Assembly (NCBI GenBank): GCA_036557885.1
Contig: DATBGS010000088.1
Span: 1 to 5,867, forward strand
Reading direction: 5' to 3'
DNA length: 5,867 nucleotides
From: DATBGS01 sp036557885
GTDB taxonomy: Bacteria; Chloroflexota; Ktedonobacteria; Ktedonobacterales; DATBGS01
Shown here: piece by piece, positions 1-5,650 of the stretch
Layout of the letters: the number at the start of each line of letters is the position of its first letter
Position numbering within the stretch: position 1 is the first letter of the stretch
Notes under the pieces: model-generated
Database searches by the model: none
The model's input: the letters and a program-made list of their open reading frames with translations, nothing else
Told to the model about the DNA's origin: nothing
Position numbers and translations under genes: made by a program

Positions 1-19
1 CTGTCTTTTACCCACATCT
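1..19 (+). repeat. Left terminal inverted repeat of the IS
   Basis: The 19 bases match the reverse complement of 1431-1449 with no mismatch; pairing breaks at the next inner base (20 against 1430). It is the presumed transposase binding and cleavage end. Confidence 0.95.
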
Positions 20-50
20 CTGCTAAGATAGGGATAAAACGGAGCGGTTG

Positions 51-1431
51 ATGGAAACAACTTACTTGCTGCATCCCGACCAGTGGGCAGAACTGACCTT
101 TGGACAAGCGCTGTTGGGGGATCAGCGGCGGACCCGGCGCGCGGTTAAGGCTGCCTGTGGGATGGCCCGCGATCCCTCTGCCTCGCTGCCCAAGCAGCAA
201 CGCACCTGGAAAGACCTGAAAGCCGTGTATCGATTGCTCGATGAACCAGAGGTGACCGGTTCTGGCGCTGATGCAGCCGCATTGGCAGCAGACTCGCGCC
301 TGTCTGCAAGCAGAAGCAGTTGTGCTTCTGGTGCAGGATACGACGGAAATGGATCTGTCCGCGCACGTGAGCATGACGGGCCTGGGGCAGATCGGTAACG
401 CCAAAGGGCGCGGCTTCTTGCTTCAGACGGTGCTGGCGGTTGCCCCAAAGACGCAAGCCGTTCTGGGCTGTCTGGCACAACGCCCCTTTCTTCGTGTCCC
501 TGCTCCCAAAAGCGAGCAGCGCTACCAGCGCCGCCATCGTGCCAACCGAGAAACGGATGTCTGGATGCAGATGGTCGAGCAGATCGGCACGCCGGCCTGC
601 GCTGGTCTGCTGGTGCATGTGGGAGATCGAGGCGCTGACATGCTGCCCTTCTTCCGCCAGTGCCTGGCAACCCAAACGCATTTCGTCGTGCGCGCAGCCC
701 AGAATCGCCGCGTGCAAGCTGAAGAACAAGCCATTGACCATTTGCTGGATCGGGTGCGTGCCTGGCCGAGCCAGGGCCAGCGCCCCTTTGAGGTGCCCGC
801 CAGTCATGGGCGCCAAGCCAGGCAGACGACCCTCCAGATCAGTTTTGGAGTGGCTGCTTTGTTGCCTCCCTGGAATGACCCGCGTGGGAGCAACAAGCCA
901 CTGCCCGTCTGGGTGGTGCGCGTGTGGGAACTTGATGCACCTGAAGGCGAAGAAGCCCTTGAATGGATTTTGCTGACCTCGCTGGAAACTGCAACGTGTG
1001 AACACGCTTGGCTGCGCGTGGACTGGTATCGCTGTCGGTGGATCGTGGAGGAGTATCATCAGTGCCTCAAAACCGGCTGCCGGATCGAGGGGCGGCACGT
1101 CCACACTGCTGAGCGATTGATTCGCCTGTTGGGATTGCTCTCGCCCATCGCTGTACATCTGTTGCAATTGCGTGATCTGGCGCGACACCCCCCGGAGTCG
1201 AAAGCCTCGCAGAGCCTTGAACCGGCGGCTGTGGTCCTGATTGCGGCTTCGCTCCACCTGCCTCCAGAACAAGTGACCGTCGCAACGTTCTGGCAGGAAG
1301 TCGCGCGACTGGGCGGGCATCTGGGGCGACGACGGGATGGACCACCAGGCTGGAAAACCCTCTGGAAGGGTTGGCTGCATCTGCAAGCCATGCTGGAAGG
1401 GGTTCATCTGGCGGCTCACCTCCGTTGGTAA
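51..1431 (+). pseudogene. Tn5-like DDE transposase, broken by a one-base frameshift
   Basis: The N-terminal part (ATG 51, GGAG at 41-44 six bases upstream; a TTG at 48 is less likely because the spacing is too short) reads ELTFGQALLGDQRRTRR...LPKQQRTWKDLKAVYRLLDEPEVT, a Tn5-type N-terminal DNA-binding domain. The frame is lost at ACCGGTT near 255-261; dropping one G joins it to the frame that runs through 1431. The repaired protein would be 459 aa. It has DTTEMD (Asp about 96), DRGAD (Asp about 192) and the IS4 signature Y-x2-R-x3-E-x6-K at 1027-1071 (Glu about 333). These positions lie close to Tn5 transposase D97, D188 and E326. The shift is +1, unlike the -1 slippage used by many IS families, and no slippery heptamer is visible, so I call it a mutation (or sequencing error). 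An isolated downstream start at 271 would lack the DNA-binding domain. Confidence 0.88.
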
Positions 1432-1449
1432 GATGTGGGTAAAAGACAG
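1431..1449 (+). repeat. Right terminal inverted repeat of the IS
   Basis: agatgtgggtaaaagacag is the exact reverse complement of bases 1-19. The transposase stop codon TAA (1429-1431) overlaps its first base. Confidence 0.95.
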
Positions 1450-1590
1450 GACTAAAGATCGGGGGCTTTCTGGCCCATTTCTGTAACAAAAATGAGGGGT
1501 TTTGGCTCTAACAGCCCAGAATCTTGATGAAATTTCCGAATTGAAAACCTCACAGGCTCTTGCAAATCACAATTTTGGCCTCTCACTTCG

Positions 1591-1604
1591 AGATGTGGGC
1601 AAAA
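1591..1604 (+). repeat. Near-copy of the IS right terminal repeat
   Basis: agatgtgggcaaaa differs by a single base from the first 14 bases of the right terminal repeat (1431-1444, agatgtgggtaaaa) and has the same orientation. It lies 142 bp beyond the intact IS end. A 14-mer match with one mismatch is unlikely by chance in a window this size, so it may be the right tip of an older, related IS copy. Confidence 0.55.
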
Positions 1605-1640
1605 AGCGCAAAAAAATCAATTGATCAAACACGTGAACGT

Positions 1641-1685
1641 CTCATGCTTCCCAACCCGCCTGGGGAGAGGGCTGAGAAGCATGAG
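1641..1685. repeat. Inverted repeat, 10-bp perfect arms
   Basis: ctcatgcttc (1641-1650) pairs perfectly with gaagcatgag (1676-1685) around a 25-base, G/C-rich spacer. No T-run follows, so it is not a standard intrinsic terminator. Its role is unknown; it could be part of the P450 5' region or the end of a lost mobile element. Confidence 0.55.
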
Positions 1686-1842
1686 CGTGGCCGCAAACCA
1701 ATGCAACTACCTGCTCAAAATGACAGATTTACCACGGGATGCGCAACGAGCTGGTGCGGCGCATCCTGTGGGCTCTGGGCGCCAGCGCCGACTCTCCCTC
1801 ACCTGAACTTTTGTGAGCCATCCCTCTCCTCTAGTCAGTGCA

Positions 1843-1851
1843 TGCTATGCT
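1843..1851 (+). promoter_or_regulatory. Possible extended -10 promoter for the P450 gene
   Basis: TGcTATGCT (TG at 1843-1844, hexamer 1846-1851) fits an extended -10 element about 80 bases before the P450 start codon. No good -35 hexamer lies 16-18 bases upstream. This is only a weak motif match. Confidence 0.25.
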
Positions 1852-1929
1852 TGAGAGTGGAAACCGCTCAGCTCTCAGAGGGCGGCAAGTTAGTGCGTGT
1901 GCTGGCATCGGCACAGAAAGAGACACCCC

Positions 1930-3354
1930 ATGGCACTCAAGGAGGATAAGAGCGGTAGGCGTCAGGCCAGGCAGGCGCCTGACAGTATGCGTCCAGCCAG
2001 GCTGGCTCCTGGCCCAAAAGAGACCTTTTTGCTGGGAAACCTTCCGGCGTTGGTGCGCAAGGGTCTCTTGCGTCTTTTCGAGGATGCCTGGCGCGAGTCA
2101 GGAGACCTGTTCAGTCTGAAACTGGGGCCGAAGCGCCAGTATGTGATCACACGGCCCGATCATGTGAAACATCTGCTGGCAACCGAGAAGCAGAACTATC
2201 CCAAAGGGAGCGGCTACAAAATCGTGCGTGAGAGCATGATCGGTGTTGGGCTGCTCACCAGCGATGGCGCATTCTGGCAGCGTCAACGCCGACTGATGCA
2301 GCCGCTCTTTACCACCAAGGCCGTCACGCAGTTTGCCAGGCAAATGACCGACATGACTGAAGTGATGCTGGCCCGCTGGAAGCCATATGCAGCACGTGGT
2401 GAGCCGCTGGACCTCTCGGTGGAAATGATGCGGCTGGCGTTAAGTATCATCGGCACCACCATGGTCAGCCTGGATGCTGGTGATGAGACGCTGGAGTTAG
2501 GCCGCGCCTTTCGGACCATGATGGAGTCTCTGGCGCATCTCAGTTCCGGGCTGCCGGTCATGCCCCAATGGGTCCCCACTCCGCGCAATCGACGCACCCA
2601 CACCGCTGCGCGTGTCCTCGATACCTATATCTATCACCTGATCCAGGAGCGCCGTACGCAGCAGGAGCATCCTCCTGACTTGCTGACGAAATTGCTGGAG
2701 GCGCGTGATGAAGAAACAGGTGAGGGCATGACGGATGAGCAGATTCGGAATGAAGTCCTCACCATTTTCTTAGCCGGCCACGATACGACTGCTGCCGTCC
2801 TGACCTGGGTGTGGTATTTGCTGGCGACACACCCCGCAATCGAAAGCAAGCTACATGAGGAACTGGCCGCTGTGCTGGGTGGACGCACCCCAACGAGCGA
2901 CGATCTTGCGCGGCTCACCTATCCCCGGATGATCTTTGAGGAGGCCCTGCGCTTGTATCCGCCAGGCTGGATATTCCCACGCGAAGCGGCTGAGGAGGAT
3001 GAAATCGATGGCTATCGGGTGCCTGCTGGCACCCTGATGCTCGCCTGTCCCTATCTGACGCATCGCCAGCCAGCCTTCTGGGAGCATCCAGAGCAATTTG
3101 AGCCTGAGCGTTTTACGGCTGAGCGTTCGGCACAGCGCCCACCCTATACCTATTATCCGTTTGGTGCGGGGCTACATACCTGTCTTGGCATCCACTTCGC
3201 CCTGTTGGAGGGCCAGTTGATTCTGGCGACCGTTGCTCAGCGCTACCGGCTGCGGCTTGTACCAGGTTTCTCCGTCGAAGTCCGGTCGATGGGGATGCTG
3301 CGCCCCCGGTCTGGCTTGCCGATGCTCTTGCAGGCCAGGGAGGCTGGCGGTTAA
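1930..3354 (+). CDS. Cytochrome P450 (soluble heme-thiolate monooxygenase)
   Basis: This is a 474-aa protein with the full P450 motif set: WQRQR in helix C (W116, R120; heme propionate contact), I-helix AGHDTT at 282-287 (acid/alcohol pair for O2 activation), ExxR in helix K (E338, R341), PERF at 392-395, and the heme loop FGAGLHTCLG at 411-420 with Cys418 as the iron ligand. His replaces the usual Arg two residues before the Cys, as in P450cam-type enzymes. A proline-rich start (LAPGPKETFLLGN) without a membrane anchor indicates a cytosolic enzyme that needs separate electron-transfer partners. ATG 1930 is chosen because it follows an AGAAAGAGA stretch at usable spacing; GTG 1897 would add 11 basic residues, and ATG 1987 is also possible. 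The overall look, with long AGxDTT and FEPERF context, resembles the CYP4/CYP102/CYP110-like branch of bacterial P450s. The substrate cannot be told, and no ferredoxin, reductase or biosynthetic neighbour is present. Confidence 0.95.
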   Translation: MALKEDKSGRRQARQAPDSMRPARLAPGPKETFLLGNLPALVRKGLLRLFEDAWRESGDLFSLKLGPKRQYVITRPDHVKHLLATEKQNYPKGSGYKIVRESMIGVGLLTSDGAFWQRQRRLMQPLFTTKAVTQFARQMTDMTEVMLARWKPYAARGEPLDLSVEMMRLALSIIGTTMVSLDAGDETLELGRAFRTMMESLAHLSSGLPVMPQWVPTPRNRRTHTAARVLDTYIYHLIQERRTQQEHPPDLLTKLLEARDEETGEGMTDEQIRNEVLTIFLAGHDTTAAVLTWVWYLLATHPAIESKLHEELAAVLGGRTPTSDDLARLTYPRMIFEEALRLYPPGWIFPREAAEEDEIDGYRVPAGTLMLACPYLTHRQPAFWEHPEQFEPERFTAERSAQRPPYTYYPFGAGLHTCLGIHFALLEGQLILATVAQRYRLRLVPGFSVEVRSMGMLRPRSGLPMLLQAREAGG

Positions 3355-3362
3355 AACCGCAC

Positions 3363-3407
3363 CTTGCCTGGTGCGAGTGGGCGTCTCGCCTGCTCGTACC
3401 AGGTGGG
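3363..3407 (+). repeat. Long hairpin just after the P450 stop codon
   Basis: Bases 3367-3383 pair with 3387-3403 around the 3-base loop tct: 17 pairs with no break, three of them G.U. Pairing extends outward to 3363/3407, mostly through G.U pairs. The G.U pairs would be C-A mismatches in the opposite-strand RNA, so the structure favours the plus-strand (P450) transcript. It starts 9 bases after the stop codon. There is no T-run, so it may act as an mRNA 3'-end stabiliser, a factor-assisted terminator or a REP-like dispersed palindrome with a GGCGTCTCGCC core. Confidence 0.65.
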
Positions 3408-3428
3408 CTGCTATGCTACCTACCCGCT

Positions 3429-3477
3429 GCTGCGACGCGGATTTCGCAGCGCTCACGGGTTTCGCAACCTCGTTGCG
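3429..3477. repeat. Two small adjacent inverted repeats
   Basis: gctgcga (3429-3435) pairs with tcgcagc (3444-3450), and cgcaac (3463-3468) pairs with gttgcg (3472-3477). They sit between the P450 3' hairpin and the IS110-type remnant. They may be the decayed end of that element, but no boundary can be drawn. Confidence 0.35.
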
Positions 3478-3499
3478 CATCTCCTACGAAAATAGAAGA

Positions 3500-3835
3500 T
3501 CAGGCGGCTGGGGTCGTTGGTTCGATCTTGACACTTCCGCCCCATCGCCTCCAACCGCTGGACCAATCGATGCTGTACCGCCTGCCGATCTCGCTCATCG
3601 AAGTAGCTGCTCCCCAGATCGACATAGTCTTGCTCCCGTGAAAGCCGGGTGATAGACGATGACCAACAACGTATGAGCCACCGCGAGGACCGCCCGCTTC
3701 CGGCCCCGCCGCGCCTTAAGCCGATGATACTGCGCGGAAAGACGAGGTGTCTTTGACTCTCCCCGCGCTGTGCGCCGCCTCGACGAGGACTTCCCTCAGC
3801 CAGACATTGCCCTTGCGGACCCGGCGACATCCCTG
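3500..3835 (-). pseudogene. IS110-family transposase C-terminal remnant, multiply frameshifted
   Basis: Read on the minus strand in shifting frames, this gives KGNVWLREVLVEAAHSAG, then (after a one-base shift near 3743) LSAQYHRLKARRGRKRAV and AVAHTLLVIVYH, then (shift near 3647) LSREQDYVDLGSSYFDERD and HRLVQRLEAMG, then (shift near 3532) VKIEPTTPAA and a stop at 3500-3502. This order of motifs is the C-terminal end of the Transposase_20 domain of IS110-family enzymes: KGN..LR..L.EAA, the YHRLxxRRG helix, AVAH, YH.L.....Y.DLG..YFD, and RLxxRLExLG. The N-terminal RuvC-like DEDD half and the catalytic-serine region are not found upstream, so the copy is truncated as well as frameshifted. No function is expected. 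Confidence 0.75.
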
Positions 3836-4112
3836 ATGTTGCGAGCCGAACCTTCGTAGAGAAAGAAGCAGCCAGCGTGAATAGAGGGGTGAATCATTTT
3901 CCCATCCGCTCTAGAGCGTAGACCGGTCACCAGTCTCCACCTCACTTCCATGTTCCTCGAAAGCCGCGCCGCCCCGGCTTCGAAGTCCGCTTCTCCAGAG
4001 CAGGCTGACAGGGTGCCCGTCCTGGTCCTGTCTTGCCGAACAACTGAGGTCTCTCGGGGCTGAAATCTCAGAAGAAGCATCATGTTGAGAGTCCCCTTAT
4101 ACAATCGGATAT
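3836..4112. other. Gene-free stretch, origin unknown
   Basis: Open frames exist here on the minus strand, but their translations show no family I recognise and do not continue the IS110-type motifs. It may be heavily mutated transposon DNA upstream of the remnant, or foreign sequence joined to it. I see no promoter, RNA gene or clear repeat. Confidence 0.45.
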
Positions 4113-4164
4113 CCTGGTGTGAAGCTCGCCTCTTGCCAATGCAAGAGGCGAGCTTCACACCAGG
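4113..4164. repeat. Perfect 24-bp-stem hairpin with a 4-base loop
   Basis: Bases 4113-4136 are the exact reverse complement of 4141-4164, separated by caat. The arms begin cctggtgtgaag and end with cttcacaccagg. Pairing stops abruptly on both sides. No T-run follows, so a classical terminator is unlikely. A stem this long with no mismatch in otherwise decayed DNA suggests recent origin or active maintenance. The arm ends (CCTGGTG.GA, ACCAGG) resemble those of the P450 3' hairpin. Confidence 0.9.
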
Positions 4165-4456
4165 CCCAGAACTCGAATCCCCTCTCAGAGGAAGAAGAGA
4201 GCTGGTCCACCAGGAAGCGGGCCAGCACACCCACTCACGCCTCCCACTGGCTCCTTGTTCCCTCTTGTGCTTGATGAAGGGCAACACCACTGACGGGAGG
4301 TTCCTGCTCAGGTCAACTGGGCAGGTGCTGCCTGCCGGGAGAGGCAGAGCGCGCTGGACCATCCTGGCTATCTTGCTCTGTCTCCCAGATCGGGTAGTGG
4401 ACATCAGGCAAGGATCCACACAAGAGGATCAGGGTGCTTTCCTTCGAAAATTTGTA
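4165..4456. other. Gene-free stretch
   Basis: Frames open on both strands give no recognisable protein and no ribosome site at a plausible start. The only structure seen is a small 6-bp inverted repeat, ggcagg (4320-4325) with cctgcc (4331-4336). Confidence 0.45.
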
Positions 4457-4489
4457 ACAGAGCTGTATCAAAAAGGGAATCAGCTCTGT
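4457..4489. repeat. Inverted repeat, 9-bp perfect arms
   Basis: acagagctg (4457-4465) pairs with cagctctgt (4481-4489) around a 15-base A-rich spacer. It lies 21 bases before the tandem array and may belong to the same transcript or element. No T-run follows. Confidence 0.55.
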
Positions 4490-4510
4490 CTATCGATGTG
4501 TATGAACCAA

Positions 4511-4646
4511 TCTACACTTGCAGGATTCTGCCATGGCAGGTGTATCTGCATTTGTAGGTGTCTGCACTTGCAGAGGTGTCTGCATTTGTAGGTGTATCTG
4601 CACTGGCAGGTATGTCTGCACTTGCAGAGGTGTCTGCACTTGCAGA
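4511..4646 (+). repeat. Tandem array of eight 14-nt dyad cores (16-18-nt period)
   Basis: Cores start at 4511, 4527, 4545, 4561, 4579, 4597, 4615 and 4633. The consensus is TCTGCAcTTGCAGA (exact at 4561, 4615 and 4633), with GGTG-type linkers. Steps are 16 nt or 18 nt. Each core is a 6+6 dyad around 2 bases; variants such as TCTGCATTTGTAGG (4545, 4579) change C to T and A to G in the right arm, which turns pairs into G.U on plus-strand RNA rather than breaking them. TGCAGA-ggtg-TCTGCA across the linkers is an alternative hairpin with a 4-base loop. The array could be an iteron-like binding-site cluster or an RNA hairpin array. It is not CRISPR, because there are no unique spacers. Confidence 0.85.
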
Positions 4647-4968
4647 TCCCCACTGCCATCATCTTCCCTAACCGTAACACTGCGTCAGGGTCATCATTTG
4701 TTCGGAACACATTTCAACCGATCGGCAACCCAAAATCGCAAAAACCCCATTTTGGGTGATCGCATCAACTCTGCCCAAAGGACGACGAAGGCAGCCGGTA
4801 TAAAGATTTTGAGCTTTCGAACACTCTGCGTAGATTTAGCAGGGGTGTGGGAGCAGGAGAGTCGTTTCCAGTGACTTCCCGTGACTTCTCGTTGGCTGCT
4901 GGCAAGACACTTTGCCGAAGGAATGTACCTGGCATGGAATATCAAGCGGTGTTGGGGAGCTATTTATA
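4647..4968. other. Gene-free stretch upstream of the 160-aa gene
   Basis: No supportable coding region is seen. It contains the bulged hairpin at 4719-4762 and a direct repeat gtgacttc at 4871-4878 and 4881-4888, spaced by one helical turn (10 bp). Base composition shifts towards A/T to the right of here. Confidence 0.5.
4719..4762. repeat. Bulged hairpin
   Basis: acccaaaat (4728-4736) pairs perfectly with attttgggt (4749-4757) around a 12-base loop. Outside it, cgatc (4719-4723) pairs with gatcg (4758-4762), leaving a 4-base bulge on the left side. It could be a decayed element end or an RNA structure; no terminator T-run follows. Confidence 0.55.
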
Positions 4969-4977
4969 TGCTATACT
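4969..4977 (+). promoter_or_regulatory. Extended -10 promoter for the 160-aa gene
   Basis: TGcTATACT (TG at 4969-4970, hexamer 4972-4977) is a strong extended -10 match in an A/T-rich patch. A -35-like TGTTGG sits at 4950-4955 with a 16-bp gap. Start of transcription would be near 4984, giving a leader of about 150 nt before the gene at 5135. Confidence 0.5.
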
Positions 4978-5058
4978 ACCAGTCAGCTAAAATACATCAA
5001 TTTACGAAAGATTGAGAGGCAACGGGACATATCCTTAACACCGTGCGGTCCTGATGTG

Positions 5059-5119
5059 ATAGAGGTGGTAGTTGATCACCAGCTTTCCATTTTACGGTAG
5101 TGCATCTCGACACCTCTAT
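5059..5119 (+). promoter_or_regulatory. Leader inverted repeat ending next to the ribosome site
   Basis: atagaggtg (5059-5067) pairs perfectly with cacctctat (5111-5119) around 43 bases. The right arm ends directly before GAAAGGA (5121-5127), the ribosome site of the 160-aa gene. This placement suggests the leader RNA could influence translation, though the long loop makes stability uncertain. It matches no riboswitch class I know. Confidence 0.4.
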
Positions 5120-5134
5120 TGAAAGGAAACTCCC

Positions 5135-5617
5135 ATGCTGTTAAAACTGGAAGAGATCACGTACCGTGATGATGGAAATCCACATCCTGAAGAAAAAAGT
5201 GTGGAAGTGGCCCAGATTAGTGATGAAGATTTTAAAGAGCGGCTGAAAGAAATTCATGAGACGTACCAGATCATCCATGATCGGAAGACGGGGCGTACTT
5301 TTGAAATAGCGATCGTCAACAAAAGGCAGTTACAACATGGCGCTATCCTCTTTGCCTCAACCATGTTTTCAAGCTTGACACAAAATCTCGGCAATGCTAT
5401 TGAATTGGCTGCACACGGAACAGCCACCCCGAATACAGCGCGTGCCTACATCGCCTTCCCCGGTAATGGCGGAAGTGACAGCTTGAGTCGGCGTGATCGC
5501 AGTTACCTGGCAAGAACTGGACGGTTTACTAGAGATGGCGAGGCCGTCGAGAGTATCATAAACGTTCATAGAATTTCCAGCGAATTGCTGCGCTTCCTTG
5601 CGTTTTCTCGCCCTTGA
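5135..5617 (+). CDS. Unrecognised 160-aa protein, possibly C-terminally truncated
   Basis: ATG 5135 is preceded by AAGGA at 5123-5127 with 7-base spacing, so the start is well supported. I do not recognise the family. Residues 1-60 are acidic and charged (LEEITYRDDG, ISDEDFKERLKEIHETYQII) and probably helical; there is no signal peptide or membrane anchor. Residues around 100-130 read ARAYIAFPGNGGSDSLSRRD then RSYLARTGRFTRDGE; the strand followed by a PGNGGSD turn has the feel of an alpha/beta-hydrolase core strand and loop, but this is impression only. The reading frame ends abruptly at the junction with the RHH-TnpB unit, so the C-terminus may have been lost. It appears to be transcribed from the extended -10 at 4969. 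Codon use and base composition are more A/T-rich than in the P450. Confidence 0.75.
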   Translation: MLLKLEEITYRDDGNPHPEEKSVEVAQISDEDFKERLKEIHETYQIIHDRKTGRTFEIAIVNKRQLQHGAILFASTMFSSLTQNLGNAIELAAHGTATPNTARAYIAFPGNGGSDSLSRRDRSYLARTGRFTRDGEAVESIINVHRISSELLRFLAFSRP

Positions 5618-5642
5618 TGATATTACATTTGTATGATATACT
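5614..5642 (+). promoter_or_regulatory. Promoter of the RHH-tnpB unit, predicted leaderless
   Basis: TTGATG (5614-5619, four of six to TTGACA) is followed after exactly 17 bp by TATACT (5637-5642, five of six to TATAAT). Transcription would start about 7 bases later, at the A of the RHH start codon (5649). No Shine-Dalgarno sequence lies between them, which fits a leaderless mRNA. Confidence 0.6.
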
Positions 5643-5650
5643 GTAATCAT
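5617..5650. promoter_or_regulatory. Dyad over the promoter: candidate RHH operator or element end
   Basis: ATGAT-at-TACA (5617-5627) is the reverse complement of TGTAATCAT (5642-5650) apart from a two-base bulge. Within it, ATGATAT occurs twice as a direct repeat (5617-5623, 5633-5639) with a 16-bp step. The dyad covers the spacer and -10 element, a natural place for autorepression by the RHH protein encoded next. It could instead be the left-end hairpin of an IS200/IS605-type element. Confidence 0.45.

Larger units (their letters stand above)
1..1449 (+). mobile_element. IS4-family (Tn5/IS50-like) insertion sequence, complete ends
   Basis: The element is bounded by perfect 19-bp inverted repeats: ctgtcttttacccacatct at 1-19 and its exact reverse complement at 1431-1449. 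It holds one transposase gene that fills the interior and ends on the first base of the right repeat. Single-gene layout, about 1.45 kb length and a Tn5-type D-D-E transposase place it in the IS4 family near the IS50 group. The window starts at the left tip, so a target-site duplication cannot be tested; the right flank begins gactaaagatc at 1450. Identical ends suggest a recent insertion, although the transposase is frameshifted, so present movement would need help from another copy. Confidence 0.9.
1450..1929. other. Gene-free stretch between the IS and the P450 gene
   Basis: Short open frames here (for example 1560-1949) have no convincing ribosome site and no recognisable product. The stretch contains A/T-rich patches at 1490-1630, a near-copy of the IS end (1591-1604), a 10-bp-stem hairpin (1641-1685) and a weak promoter-like motif near 1846. 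It is probably the P450 upstream region with older IS debris in it. Confidence 0.6.

Noticed and set aside
145..1419. A 424-codon open frame on the minus strand across the IS
   Set aside because: It is the antisense shadow of the transposase; its translation matches no family while the plus strand carries the full D-D-E motif set.
51..1431. Programmed ribosomal frameshifting joining the two transposase frames
   Set aside because: The required shift is +1, no slippery heptamer or slow-codon site is evident, and IS4-family transposases normally lie in one frame. A mutation is simpler, though not proven.
1897..1929. Upstream GTG start for the P450
   Set aside because: It adds only a short basic segment unlike a P450 N-terminus and lacks a better ribosome site than ATG 1930.
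1560..1949. A 129-codon plus-strand frame overlapping the P450 start
   Set aside because: No ribosome site, no recognisable motifs, and it runs into the P450 coding region in another frame.
3836..4112. N-terminal half or bridge-RNA region of the IS110-type element
   Set aside because: None of the DEDD-domain motifs can be read in any minus frame, and no structured RNA can be argued from the sequence alone.
3796..4419. A 207-codon minus-strand frame
   Set aside because: It crosses the perfect palindrome and part of the IS110-type remnant in a non-matching frame, and shows no domain I recognise.
4082..4591. A 169-codon plus-strand frame
   Set aside because: It reads through the palindrome and into the tandem array; low-complexity Cys-rich end and no ribosome site.
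4511..4646. CRISPR array
   Set aside because: Units are contiguous with 2-4-base linkers and no unique spacers; no cas gene is present.
4533..4874. A Cys-rich repeat peptide (VCTCRG-type) encoded by the array
   Set aside because: The Cys repeats follow from translating the nucleotide repeat; two steps of 16 nt break the frame regularity, and the apparent AGGA before the ATG is itself part of a repeat unit.
4871..4888. Direct repeat gtgacttc, 10-bp step, as an operator
   Set aside because: Only 8 bases, two copies and about 80 bases from the nearest promoter-like motif; too little to claim a site.
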